Below, piece by piece: positions 32,264 through 40,563 of a DNA stretch of 64,000 bases. How positions within the stretch are numbered: the first letter of the stretch is position 1; the number at the start of each line of letters is the position of its first letter. Both the position numbers and the translations under genes were made by a program. The notes beneath the pieces were generated by a model, which was not told where the DNA came from, searched no databases, and was given only the letters and a program-made list of their open reading frames with translations. The stretch spans positions 186,001-250,000 of the forward strand of contig NZ_JONW01000012.1 in the NCBI RefSeq assembly GCF_000712075.1, given 5' to 3'. The DNA is from Caulobacter sp. UNC358MFTsu5.1 (GTDB lineage: Bacteria; Pseudomonadota; Alphaproteobacteria; Caulobacterales; Caulobacteraceae).

Positions 32264-32728
32264 ATGCGTACGATCGACCTGTCGCCCCTGTACCGCTCCG
32301 TCGTCGGTTTCGACCGCCTGGCCGCCCTGCTGGACGCCGCCTCGAACGAAGCCGCCTCGGGCTATCCCCCCTACAATATCGAGCGCACCGCCGAGAACGC
32401 GTACCGCATCGAGATCGCCGTCGCTGGCTTCAAGCCGGAAGAGCTCGGCATCGAGGTGAAGGAGAACCTTCTCACCGTCACCGGTCGCAAGCCGGCCAAT
32501 GACGAGACCAAGCGCTATCTCCATCGCGGCCTGGCCGAGCGCAACTTCGAGCGCCGCTTCCAGCTGGCCGACTACGTGGTCGTGACCGACGCGGCCCTTT
32601 CCGACGGCCTGCTGTCGATCTCGCTGAAGCGCGAGCTGCCCGAGGCGCTCAAGCCCCGCACGATCGAGATCAAGGCCGGCGCGCCCCTGATCGAGGGCGA
32701 CAAGATCGAAGGCGAGAAGGCAGCCTAA
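32264..32728 (+). CDS. Small heat-shock protein Hsp20 (IbpA-like)
   Basis: The protein has 154 aa. The alpha-crystallin domain spans about 37-130: YPPYNIERTAENAYRIEIAV, FKPEELGIEVKENLLTVTG and the C-terminal strand GLLSISLKRELPEALKPRTI, with the IxI-type tail. The start MRTIDLSPLYRSVVGFDRL is the class A alphaproteobacterial form. It is an ATP-independent holdase for unfolding proteins in the cytoplasm. Regulation by RpoH and a ROSE thermometer is supported by the upstream sequence. A strong terminator follows. Confidence 0.95.
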   Translation: MRTIDLSPLYRSVVGFDRLAALLDAASNEAASGYPPYNIERTAENAYRIEIAVAGFKPEELGIEVKENLLTVTGRKPANDETKRYLHRGLAERNFERRFQLADYVVVTDAALSDGLLSISLKRELPEALKPRTIEIKAGAPLIEGDKIEGEKAA

Positions 32729-32771
32729 CACCACCTTCGCGCGTTACCGTATCTCCCCTCTAGACTTTGCA

Positions 32772-32799
32772 GGGCGGCGCTCCGGCGCCGCCCTTTTTT
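32772..32799 (+). terminator. Intrinsic terminator of hsp20
   Basis: A perfect 8-bp stem GGGCGGCG (32772-32779) / CGCCGCCC (32786-32793) with loop CTCCGG is followed by six Ts (32794-32799). It lies 44 bp after the hsp20 stop and just before the convergent pentapeptide gene ends. Confidence 0.92.
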
Positions 32800-32818
32800 C
32801 TGGCCGTCGAGGACCGGC

Positions 32819-34081
32819 TCAGGCCGGCGCGAAGTCCAGGCCCTGGACCTGGCCCAGGTCGCAGTCCCGCAGGCTGGTCTTGCTCAGCCGCGCGCCGGTG
32901 AAATCCGCGCCGCGCAGGTCGGCGCCGTCGAGCACCGCCTCGCTGAGGTCGGCGGCCTGCACCAGGGCGTAGCGCAGCCGGGCGGCCTTCAGGTTGACCA
33001 GGGTCTTGCGCTCGGGCCCCAGCGGCAGGGGCGACAGGAAGGCCTGGCGCAGGTCGGCCTTGGTCAGGTTGGCTCCGGCCAGCTTGGCGCCGCGCAGGTC
33101 GGCGCCGCGCAGATTGGCCATGCGCAGGTCGGCGTTGCGCAGGTCCGCGCCCTGCAGCTGGGTTCCGGACAGGTCGATCCCGACCATGCAGGCGCCGGCC
33201 GCGCTCATCGCCGTCAGCCGCAGCCCCTTGAGCCGGTCGCCGAGCGGACGCAGGTCCTCGCCGTCCAGCCGCGCGGGCTCGCCTTCCTTGCCGCCGGTCT
33301 TGCACCAGGCCTGGTTGGCCAGGCAGCGGCGGTGGATCTCCTCGACGCGGGACAGGGCCCGCTCGGTGGAGGCCGCCAGGCAGCCCTGCATCGCCGCGCC
33401 GCTGGTGCGGGCGGTGGAGGTGTCGACCCCCGCCATCACCGCGCCGGTCAGGTTGGCGCCTTCCAGGTTCGCGCCCTTGACGTCGGCGCCGTCCAGGATG
33501 GCCCCGCTCAGATTGGCTTCCTTGAGATTGGCCCCCGACAGCTTGGCGCCGCGCAGCGAGCAGTCGCTGAAGTCGGCCTTGAAGGCCGAGACCCCGGTGA
33601 ACTGCGAGCCGTCCAGGGTCGCCCCCGAGAAGTTGACCTCGTCGACCTCGCCATTGCGGCTTTCGTGACGGACCGTCTCAAGTCCCTTGCGGGGATGCGG
33701 GATGGCCACCTGCCCTTCCCGGAAATCGGCCTGGGTCAGGTCGGCCTGCGACAGGTTCGCACCGCGCAGACAGGCGCCGCGCAGGTCGGCGCGGACCAGC
33801 ACCGCCTGGCGCAGGTCGGCCTTGCGCAGGTCGGCGCCGAACAGGTTGGCCCGCTCCAGCCGCGTGCGGACCATGCGGCAGCCGTCGAGGATGGAGGCCG
33901 AGAAGTCGGCGTCGGCGAGGTTGCGGAAAGACAGGTCCAGGCCCGACAGGTTCATGAAGCGCAGCGAAGCCCGCTTGCCGCCCTGCTTGCCCGTGACGAA
34001 TTTCTCGTGCGCCGCCACGATCATGTCGAGCTCGGCCTGGCTCAGTCGCCGCCGTCCCGCAATGCTCTGCGCCGCGCTCAT
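32819..34081 (-). CDS. Pentapeptide-repeat protein 1
   Basis: The protein has 420 aa, two runs of A(D/N)LxX pentapeptides that should form right-handed quadrilateral beta-helices (about 44-120 and 150-220, then 270-415). A cap at the N-terminus has His25...GGKRASLRFMNLSGL. A second cap-like insertion at about 245-275 has AWCKTGGKEG (Cys260). A short non-repeat break (FREGQVAIPHPRKG) is near 120-135. Design and break positions match the adjacent paralog exactly. No signal peptide; cytoplasmic. The role is unknown; such helices can mimic DNA or scaffold other proteins. Confidence 0.9.
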   Translation of the reverse strand: MSAAQSIAGRRRLSQAELDMIVAAHEKFVTGKQGGKRASLRFMNLSGLDLSFRNLADADFSASILDGCRMVRTRLERANLFGADLRKADLRQAVLVRADLRGACLRGANLSQADLTQADFREGQVAIPHPRKGLETVRHESRNGEVDEVNFSGATLDGSQFTGVSAFKADFSDCSLRGAKLSGANLKEANLSGAILDGADVKGANLEGANLTGAVMAGVDTSTARTSGAAMQGCLAASTERALSRVEEIHRRCLANQAWCKTGGKEGEPARLDGEDLRPLGDRLKGLRLTAMSAAGACMVGIDLSGTQLQGADLRNADLRMANLRGADLRGAKLAGANLTKADLRQAFLSPLPLGPERKTLVNLKAARLRYALVQAADLSEAVLDGADLRGADFTGARLSKTSLRDCDLGQVQGLDFAPA

Positions 34082-34222
34082 GTCTTACGCACGTCCCCCG
34101 AAAACCCCTTGATCCTGTTGAGGAATAACGGCGATCGACGAGCGAAGCGTTAAGGCCGCGCCGTTTTGCCGCAACTTTCGCGGAAGAATCTCGGAAAATT
34201 CGCCGTTAGCGCTACCTTGGCG

Positions 34223-35482
34223 CTAGATCACGTCGTCCAGGCCGCGCGCCCCGAGGCGGATGGCGCCGGTGACGTCGATGTCCTTGAGCAGGGCGTTCGT
34301 GAAGTTGGCGCGCGACAGGTCGGCGCCGCTCAGGCAGGCCTGGCGCAGGTCGGCCCGGGCCAGGTCGGCGTTGGTCAGCAGGGCCCCGGTCAGGTCGCTG
34401 GGCAGCAGGCGGTCGCGGCCGATCAGCAGCGGACCCAGCTGGGCCTCGCGCAGGTCCGAGCCGGCCAGCTTGGCGCCCTTCAGCCGCGCCCCGCGCAGAT
34501 CGGCCCGACGCAGGTTGCACGAGCGCAGGTCGGCGCCCTCCAGCTGCGCGCCCTGCATCTGCACGCTTTCCATGTCCAGGCCGTAGAACACCGCCCCCTT
34601 GGCCGACAGGGCCGTCAGGTTGAAGCCGCGCACGGACTTCAGATTGCGCAGGTCGGCCTTGTCGAACACCGAGGGCTTGCCCTCGGCGCCGCCGGTCTCG
34701 CACCACTTGGCGTGGTCGGCGATCATCTGCTCGTAGGGCATCTCGGACACGTCCTTGCCCGACGCCTTGTCGGTCAGGGCGCCGTCCATGTTGGTGTCGT
34801 TGATGTTCCAGGACATCGTCTTGGCGCCGACCAGCACGGCGTTGCGCAGGTCGGCCCCGACCAGGTTGGCGCCCGACAGGTCGGCCCCGGCCAGGTTGGC
34901 CCCGTTGAAATTGGCCTGTTTGAGGTTGGCGCGCACCAGCTTGGCGTCCTTGAGGATCGCGTCGCTGAAGTCGGCCTTGGTGGCGATGATGCCCGACAGG
35001 CGCGAGCGTTCCAGGTTGGCGCCGGCCAGGATCGCGCCGGTCGCCTGGGCCTCGCGCTGGACGGGCTCGATGATGCGGTAGCCTTCCTTGCGGTCGGCGG
35101 CGGCGATCTGGCCCTCGCGCAGGTCGGCCTCGAACAGGTCGGCGCCGGTCAGGTTGGCGCCGCGCAGGCTGGAGCCGCGCAGGTCGGTGCGGCGCATCGA
35201 GGCGTCGGTCAGGTCCGAGCCCTGCATGTCCGCGCCGTACATGGTGGCGTTGTCGAGCTTGGCCCGCCGCATGTCGCAGCCGACCATCAGGGCGCCGGTA
35301 AAGTCGGCGTCGCACAGATTGCGGCCGGCGACCGACAGGCCCGAGAGATCGCAGAAAGCGAAAACGGCGCGAGCGCCGCCCATCCGAGCCGACCACAGAC
35401 GGTCATGCTTGGCGCAGATCACGTCCACATCGTGCTGCGTCAGGCGCTTGTGCTCTTGGCCTGCCGCGGGAGGGGCGCTCAT
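34223..35482 (-). CDS. Pentapeptide-repeat protein 2
   Basis: The protein has 419 aa, a paralog of the gene at 32819-34081 and collinear with it. N-terminal LTQHDVDVICAKHDRLW precedes a cap (GGARAVFAFCDLSGL). The first helix is interrupted at FREGQ-like EADLREGQIAAADRKEG. The internal cap carries HAKWCETGGAEG (Cys261), followed by a second helix run of ADL-type repeats to about residue 410. Divergence between the copies is large in the repeats but low in the caps, implying that the caps carry function. It lies 141 bp upstream of its paralog, possibly in one transcript. Confidence 0.9.
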   Translation of the reverse strand: MSAPPAAGQEHKRLTQHDVDVICAKHDRLWSARMGGARAVFAFCDLSGLSVAGRNLCDADFTGALMVGCDMRRAKLDNATMYGADMQGSDLTDASMRRTDLRGSSLRGANLTGADLFEADLREGQIAAADRKEGYRIIEPVQREAQATGAILAGANLERSRLSGIIATKADFSDAILKDAKLVRANLKQANFNGANLAGADLSGANLVGADLRNAVLVGAKTMSWNINDTNMDGALTDKASGKDVSEMPYEQMIADHAKWCETGGAEGKPSVFDKADLRNLKSVRGFNLTALSAKGAVFYGLDMESVQMQGAQLEGADLRSCNLRRADLRGARLKGAKLAGSDLREAQLGPLLIGRDRLLPSDLTGALLTNADLARADLRQACLSGADLSRANFTNALLKDIDVTGAIRLGARGLDDVI

Positions 35483-35603
35483 GGCTGCTCGTATCGACTC
35501 CCCGAAGGGCTGGACTCCGACAATGCGTCATGCCGGATTAACGCTGAGTTTCCAAGTATTTCGGGACACCGAGGCCCAGCTTGCCCCGGCGTCCCGAACC
35601 GTG

Positions 35604-36317
35604 TCAGCGCGCCGTCGGCAGGGGCTGGGCGCGGCTCTCGTCGAGATAGCGCGCGGCGGTCGGCTTGAGGCCGGCGTCCAGGTCGATGACCAGCGGATTG
35701 CCGGTCGGGATCTCGACGTGGACGATGTCGGCGTCGGGCACGTTGAACAGGTGCTTGACGATGGCGCGCAGCGAATTGCCGTGGGCGGCCACCAGGATGG
35801 TCTCGCCGGCCTTCAGCTTGGGGGCGATGGCCGCCTCCCAGTAGGGCAGCACGCGCACCAGGGTGGTCTTCAGGCTTTCGGTGCTGGGCAGGTCCTTGCC
35901 GGCGTAGCGGCGGTCCTTGCCGAAGTCGTACTCGCCGCCCGGGGCCAGTTCCGGCGGCGGGATGTCGTAGGACCGGCGCCAGATGGTGACCTGCTCCTCG
36001 CCGTGCTTCTCGGCGGTCTCGGCCTTGTTCAGCCCGGTCAGGCCGCCGTAGTGGCGCTCGTTCAGGCGCCAGTCCTTGGTCACCGGCACGAAGCTCTGCT
36101 GGGCCGCGTCCAGCGCCAGGTTGCAGGTGCGGATGGCCCGGGTCTGGACCGAGGTGAAGGCGTCGTCGATCTCGATGCCGGCGGCCTTGATCAGCTCGCC
36201 GCCCTTGCGGGCCTGGGCCTCGCCCTCGGCCGTCAGGTCCACGTCCACCCAGCCGGTGAAGCGGTTTTCGAGATTCCACTGGCTTTGGCCGTGGCGGAGC
36301 AGGACGAGAACGGGCAT
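35604..36317 (-). CDS. gpmA: 2,3-bisphosphoglycerate-dependent phosphoglycerate mutase
   Basis: The protein has 237 aa. Phosphohistidine motif LLRHGQSQWN (His9), ERHYGGLTGLNK with the catalytic Glu, and the second His in ILVAAHGNSLRAIV are all present, giving the full dPGM active site. It interconverts 3- and 2-phosphoglycerate in glycolysis. ATG at 36317 has GGAGG four bases upstream. It is monocistronic. Confidence 0.95.
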   Translation of the reverse strand: MPVLVLLRHGQSQWNLENRFTGWVDVDLTAEGEAQARKGGELIKAAGIEIDDAFTSVQTRAIRTCNLALDAAQQSFVPVTKDWRLNERHYGGLTGLNKAETAEKHGEEQVTIWRRSYDIPPPELAPGGEYDFGKDRRYAGKDLPSTESLKTTLVRVLPYWEAAIAPKLKAGETILVAAHGNSLRAIVKHLFNVPDADIVHVEIPTGNPLVIDLDAGLKPTAARYLDESRAQPLPTAR

Positions 36318-36440
36318 CGGACCTCCAGGATGTGTCGGAGCGCGGGCTAAGCCCCGGCCGCCTTCGCGTCAAGCGCCCTGCCCCCGCCGTCGCCCTTCTC
36401 TCGCCCTTCTCTCCTCCGGGCGGCGTGCTATAGGCAGGCC

Positions 36441-36683
36441 ATGCCCGATCGCATCCTCATGCCCTTCCTGGCGCTCATCGGCCTGGCCCTGATCGCGTTC
36501 TCGCTCGTCTGGCCGCAAGGCTACGGCGCCCGCTCGCCGGGTCCGTTCGGCTCGGTCCCGATCCAGCAGACGCCGGAAATGCGCGTGAAGATCCAGCGCG
36601 AGAAGGACGCCGCGGCCCAGCGCGATCAGCAGGCCCGCCAGCAGATGAGCGACGCCCGCGAAGCGGCGGCGAGCGCCCCGTGA
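36441..36683 (+). CDS. Small membrane-anchored protein upstream of kdsD
   Basis: The protein has 80 aa. One membrane span (FLALIGLALIAFSLVWPQG, residues 9-27) is followed by a soluble acidic/basic helical tail (KIQREKDAAAQRDQQARQQM), probably periplasmic or coiled. Its TGA overlaps the GTG start of kdsD by four bases, so the two are coupled. Function unknown. Confidence 0.75.
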   Translation: MPDRILMPFLALIGLALIAFSLVWPQGYGARSPGPFGSVPIQQTPEMRVKIQREKDAAAQRDQQARQQMSDAREAAASAP

Positions 36684-37636
36684 GCGCCTTCAACGCCATC
36701 GCCGTCGGCCAGCGGGTCCTGAACACCGAGGCCCAGGCCCTGTCGGCCCTGTCGGCCGCCCTGGACGAGTCGTTCGTCCGCGCCGTCGAGGCCCTGTTCG
36801 ACGCCAAGGGCCGGGTCGTCTGCACCGGCATCGGCAAGTCGGGCCACGTGGCGCGCAAGATCGCCGCCACCCTGGCCTCGACCGGCTCGCCGGCGATGTT
36901 CGTGCACGCCGCCGAGGCCAGCCACGGCGACCTGGGCATGATCGGCCAGGGCGACGTGGTCCTGGCCCTGTCCAAGTCGGGCGAGGCGCGCGAGCTGTCC
37001 GACACCCTGGCCTACGCCAAGCGGTTCTCGATCCCGATCATCGCCGTCACCGCCGTGGCCGACAGCCAGCTGGGCCGGGCGGGCGATATCCTGCTGCTGC
37101 TGCCCGACGCGCCGGAAGCCACGGCCGAGGTCAGCGCCCCGACCACCTCGACCACGCTGCAGATGGCCCTGGGCGACGCCCTGGCCGTGGCCCTGCTGGA
37201 GCGGCGCGGCTTCACGGCCAGCGACTTCCGCGTCTTCCACCCGGGCGGCAAGCTGGGCGCCATGCTGCGCACGGTCGGCGACCTGATGCACGGCGAGGGC
37301 GAACTGCCCCTGACCCGCGAGGACGCGCCCATGCCCCAGGCGCTGCTCGAGATGAGCGAAAAGCGCTTCGGCGCGGTGGGCGTGGTGGCGCCCGACGGGA
37401 CCCTGGCCGGCCTGATCACCGACGGCGACCTGCGCCGCCACATGGACGGACTGATGGATCACGTGGCCGGCGAGGTCATGACCCGCGCGCCCCTGACCAT
37501 CTCGCCCGGCGCCCTGGCGGCCGAGGCCCTGAAGCTGATGAACGAGCGGCGCATCACCGTCCTGTTCGTGGTCGACGACGGCCGCCCGGTGGGCATCCTG
37601 CACGTGCACGACCTGCTGCGGGCCGGCGTGATCTGA
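36680..37636 (+). CDS. kdsD: Arabinose-5-phosphate isomerase (KpsF/GutQ family)
   Basis: The protein has 318 aa from GTG at 36680. The SIS domain (about 30-170) has GRVVCTGIGKSGHVARKIAA and VVLALSKSGEARELSD. Two CBS domains follow (about 205-315; GVVAPDGTLAGLITDGDLRR, RRITVLFVVDDGRPVGILHV). It converts ribulose 5-phosphate to arabinose 5-phosphate, the first step of KDO synthesis for LPS. The active-site His in VFHPGGKLGAM is kept. It is coupled to the small membrane protein. Confidence 0.93.
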   Translation: MSAFNAIAVGQRVLNTEAQALSALSAALDESFVRAVEALFDAKGRVVCTGIGKSGHVARKIAATLASTGSPAMFVHAAEASHGDLGMIGQGDVVLALSKSGEARELSDTLAYAKRFSIPIIAVTAVADSQLGRAGDILLLLPDAPEATAEVSAPTTSTTLQMALGDALAVALLERRGFTASDFRVFHPGGKLGAMLRTVGDLMHGEGELPLTREDAPMPQALLEMSEKRFGAVGVVAPDGTLAGLITDGDLRRHMDGLMDHVAGEVMTRAPLTISPGALAAEALKLMNERRITVLFVVDDGRPVGILHVHDLLRAGVI

Positions 37637-37640
37637 GGCC

Positions 37641-37717
37641 GGGGACATGCCCTTGCGGCGTGTCCCCAAGACCTGGCTCCGTGGAGGCTGATGGGGACAC
37701 GCGCGAGCGCATGTCCC
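37641..37717. repeat. GGGGACA palindrome pair, copy 2
   Basis: Hairpins GGGGACATGC...GCGTGTCCCC (37641-37667) and GGGGACACGC...GCATGTCCC (37693-37717) match the unit at 21690. It starts four bases after the kdsD stop codon, so it may serve as its terminator. Confidence 0.85.
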
Positions 37718-38218
37718 TGGCCGGGAAGCCCGGCGGGTGATGGGAAGGGTGCGAAGCGCCCGGGCCTCGCCCGGATGATTTGCAGTTTTGAATACCGTTT
37801 CGACGAAGACAGGCGCTTCGCGCGGAGCCGTTACCCGGTGAGCGTTCGAGACGCGGGGTTTTAACCCGCTCCCGCTTTACGCCCCCGACGGGCGGGGTGC
37901 TGGCCGCACCCCGGACCGCCTGGGCGATTTCAGCCCAGGCCTGTTGCGTCCGCCGATCCTCCGCCGCCTGGGTTTCGTCTTCACAGAAGAACCTGCCCAG
38001 GACCGCCGCGAAGGCGTCACTCAAGACCACCGGCGAGCGCTTCCCGCTCGTCCACCCCTGAGAGCCGTTCGGTCGCCGGCCGGACGCCCTTCCCGTGCTT
38101 TCAGGTGGGATCAGGATACGGGCGCCTGGAAGGGTGAGGACAAGTTCGGTCGAGAAAGTTTAAGGCTTTGAAATCGCCGGAGTTCGTTCGCTATCCGCCG
38201 AGCGTAAGTCGCTCAGCC
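37718..38218. other. Gene-poor 500-bp region with dispersed element copy 2
   Basis: A minus-strand copy of the 22113 element spans about 37735-37850 (identical core at 37790-37808, hairpin CGGGCCTCGCCCG beside it). Further right, a minus-strand frame starting at 38030 (MVLSDAFAAVLGRFFCEDET, then AEDRRTQQAWAEIAQAVRG) looks protein-like for about 45 residues, then runs into the repeat element. It may be a small gene or a decayed one. A plus-strand frame ending WKGEDKFGRESLRL at 38171 is equally uncertain. I support neither firmly. Confidence 0.35.
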
Positions 38219-38310
38219 GGGGACATGCCCTCGGGCGTGTCCCCATCGGCATGCACGGGGCCAAGTCTTGGGGACACGCCCAAGGGCGTGTCCCCGTCGC
38301 GCGTGTCCCT
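38219..38310. repeat. GGGGACA palindrome pair, copy 3
   Basis: GGGGACATGC...GCGTGTCCCC (38219-38244) and GGGGACACGC...GCGTGTCCCC (to 38295) are followed by a partial extra GCGTGTCCCT half. It ends about 60 bp before the amidohydrolase start. Confidence 0.85.
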
Positions 38311-38370
38311 CCAGATTTGGGCCAAGCCCGAAAATCAGCTTAGCTGCCCCATCTCCTCCGCGAGTCCCCC

Positions 38371-39648
38371 ATGCGCCCTCTCCTCACCGCCCTCGCCCTG
38401 ATCCTGGCGCCCGCCATCGCCCAGGCCGCCCAGCCGATCCTGCTCAAGCCCGCCCGGGTCTGGACCGCCGAGGACGCCGGGCCGCCGCACGAGGGCTGGG
38501 GCGTGCTGGTCAAGGACGGCCGGATCGCCGCCGTCGGACCGGCGGCCAGCCTGGACGCGACCGGCGCCGAGGTGGTCGACCTGCCCGGCGCCACGGTGAT
38601 CCCGGGCCTGATGGACCTGCACAGCCACCTGCTGCTGCATCCCTACAACGAGACCTCGTGGGACGATCAGGTGCTGAAGGAGGCGCCGGACTATCGCGTG
38701 GTCCGCGCCACGGTCCAGGCCAAGGCGACCCTGGACGCCGGCTTCACCACCCTGCGCGACCTGGGCACCGAGGGCGCGGGCGTGGCCGACGTCTCGCTCC
38801 GCAAGGCCATCAAGGACGGGCTGATCCCCGGCCCGCGCCTGTTCGTGGCCACCAGGGCGATCGTCGCCACCGGCGCCTACGGCCCGGCCCGCCGGAACTA
38901 CAACCCCGACGCCGATCTGCCCCAGGGCGCCCAGGAGGCCAGCGGGATCGACGAGGCCGTCCGCGCGGTGCGCAAGCAGGCGGGGGCCGGCGCCGACTGG
39001 ATCAAGATCTACGCCGACTACCGCGTCGGCCCCGACGGCTCGACCCAGCCGACCTTCAGCCTGGAAGAGCTGAAGGCCATGGTCGACGCCGCCCATTCCA
39101 GCGGTCGCCCGGTCTCGGTCCACGCCTCCAGCGACGAGGGCATGCGCCGGGCGATCCTGGCCGGGGTCGACACCATCGAGCACGGCTACGGCGGCTCGGA
39201 CGCCACCTTCAAGCTGATGGCCGAGAAGGGCGTGGCCTTCTTCCCCACCCTGACGGCCAGCGAGGCGACCTCGACCTATTTCCAGGGCTATGTCGCCGGC
39301 AAGACCCCGCCGACCCCGGCCATGCAGGCCGCCGAGCGCGCGTTCAAACTCGCGCTCAAGAACGGCGTGACCATCGGCATGGGCAGCGACGTGGGCGTGT
39401 TCCGCCATGGCGACAACGCCCGCGAGCTGGTCTGGATGGTCAAAGACGGCATGACCCCCGTCCAGGCCCTGCTGGCCGCCACGGCCGTCGACGCCAAGGT
39501 CCTGCGCCGCCAGGACGACCTGGGCCGGCTGAAGCCGGGCTTCCTGGCCGACATCGTGGCGGTCGCCGGCGACCCGACCAAGGATATCGAGGCGACCAAG
39601 GCCGTGACCTTCGTGATGAAGGACGGCGCGATCGTGCGGCGGCCCTGA
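38371..39648 (+). CDS. Exported amidohydrolase (imidazolonepropionase/prolidase-like)
   Basis: The protein has 425 aa with signal peptide MRPLLTALALILAPAIAQAA. Metal ligands His84 and His86 lie in GLMDLHSHLLLHP; the lysine in DWIKIYADY can bridge the metals. SVHASSDEG, DTIEHGYGG and MGSDVGVFRHGDN supply the remaining His and Asp. The family includes organophosphate acid anhydrolase-like Xaa-Pro and Xaa-Lys/Arg dipeptidases of Caulobacter. It is periplasmic. The exact substrate is not readable. It is monocistronic, followed by a 110-bp palindromic element. Confidence 0.9.
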   Translation: MRPLLTALALILAPAIAQAAQPILLKPARVWTAEDAGPPHEGWGVLVKDGRIAAVGPAASLDATGAEVVDLPGATVIPGLMDLHSHLLLHPYNETSWDDQVLKEAPDYRVVRATVQAKATLDAGFTTLRDLGTEGAGVADVSLRKAIKDGLIPGPRLFVATRAIVATGAYGPARRNYNPDADLPQGAQEASGIDEAVRAVRKQAGAGADWIKIYADYRVGPDGSTQPTFSLEELKAMVDAAHSSGRPVSVHASSDEGMRRAILAGVDTIEHGYGGSDATFKLMAEKGVAFFPTLTASEATSTYFQGYVAGKTPPTPAMQAAERAFKLALKNGVTIGMGSDVGVFRHGDNARELVWMVKDGMTPVQALLAATAVDAKVLRRQDDLGRLKPGFLADIVAVAGDPTKDIEATKAVTFVMKDGAIVRRP

Positions 39649-39673
39649 GCCCAGGCCTTAACGGGAAGTTTCC

Positions 39674-39783
39674 GTTGTCATCCCGGAAAGCGCGCAGCGC
39701 TTGTCCGGGACCCAGGTGAACCTCAAGGCGCCAGCCCAGTCCCCTGGGTCCCGGACAGCCTGCGAGGCTTCCGGGATGACAAC
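39674..39783. repeat. 110-bp inverted-repeat element, copy A
   Basis: Arms GTTGTCATCCCGGAAAGCGC (from 39674) and TGCGAGGCTTCCGGGATGAC (to 39781, then AAC) pair over about 40 bp, including GTCCGGGACCCAG/CTGGGTCCCGGAC. The centre is CCTCAAGGCGCCAGCCCAGT. Nearly the same sequence occurs at 49504-49615. It is a strong MITE-like candidate lying between same-strand genes. Confidence 0.9.
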
Positions 39784-39834
39784 CGATTTTGCTTTCCTCT
39801 TGCGCCGTACGCTCAAGCTGGGAGAACTCGGGGC

Positions 39835-40476
39835 ATGCGTCGGCTGCTTCTTCCATCCCTGATCACGGCCCTTCTGCTGGCCGGTCCCGCTCATGCGTCC
39901 GATCCCGGCACGCTGCAGCAGAAGGACACCCTGCGCGACGCCGTGGCCGCGCCGCTGGAGGACCTGAACCTCAAGCGCACCGCTATCCCGCCCGTCCTGC
40001 TGCGGGCCGTCGACAACCCCTACGACCTGGAGGACCTGACCCGCTGCGAGGGGATCGCCGGCGAGATCGGCCGGCTGGACGCGGCCCTGGGTCCGGACCT
40101 GGACGAGGCGCCGCCGCCCGACACCCGCTCGCGCGGCAAGAAGGTCGCCGACGCCGCCTACGGGGCGGGCGTCGGCGAGGTGCGCAACACCACCCAGCAC
40201 GTCCTGCCCTTCCGCGGTTGGGTGCGGAAGCTGACCGGCGCCAGCCGACACGACAAGGCGGTGCAGGCGGCGATCCGGGCCGGCGGCGTCCGCCGGGGCT
40301 ATCTGAAGGGCGTGGGCATGCGGATGAACTGCGCGCCGCCCGCCGCGCCCAGCTGGTTCGTCCCCGCCCCGCCGCCCAAGCCCGTCGTCCCCCAGGCCGC
40401 GCCCGGCCCGCTGGAGCGCCTGGCGGCCTTCTGGGACGGCGTGGTGAACTGGTGGCGCGGATGGTGGCCGTTCTAG
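39835..40476 (+). CDS. Exported protein of unknown function
   Basis: The protein has 213 aa. A signal peptide (LLLPSLITALLLAGPAHAS) is followed by a helical mature domain: LRDAVAAPLEDLNLKRTAIP, YDLEDLTRCEGIAGEIGRLD and AYGAGVGEVRNTTQHVLPFR. The C-terminus is Pro-rich and then aromatic/Trp-rich (WDGVVNWWRGWWPF), which suggests peripheral membrane contact. I do not recognise the family, though the pattern suggests one conserved in Caulobacterales. Confidence 0.75.
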   Translation: MRRLLLPSLITALLLAGPAHASDPGTLQQKDTLRDAVAAPLEDLNLKRTAIPPVLLRAVDNPYDLEDLTRCEGIAGEIGRLDAALGPDLDEAPPPDTRSRGKKVADAAYGAGVGEVRNTTQHVLPFRGWVRKLTGASRHDKAVQAAIRAGGVRRGYLKGVGMRMNCAPPAAPSWFVPAPPPKPVVPQAAPGPLERLAAFWDGVVNWWRGWWPF

Positions 40477-40563
40477 CGCGAACATCTCCATATGGTTGAG
40501 TTTGCCTGACATGCACTTTTAGGACACTGTGCGGGCCGCGTCGGGCGTCTCGCGGAGGGTTCC

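Noticed and set aside
37830..38030. Small minus-strand gene MVLSDAFAAVLGRFF...
   Set aside because: Only about 45 residues look protein-like, no Shine-Dalgarno is evident, and the frame runs straight into a dispersed repeat. Kept only as a note in the gap entry.
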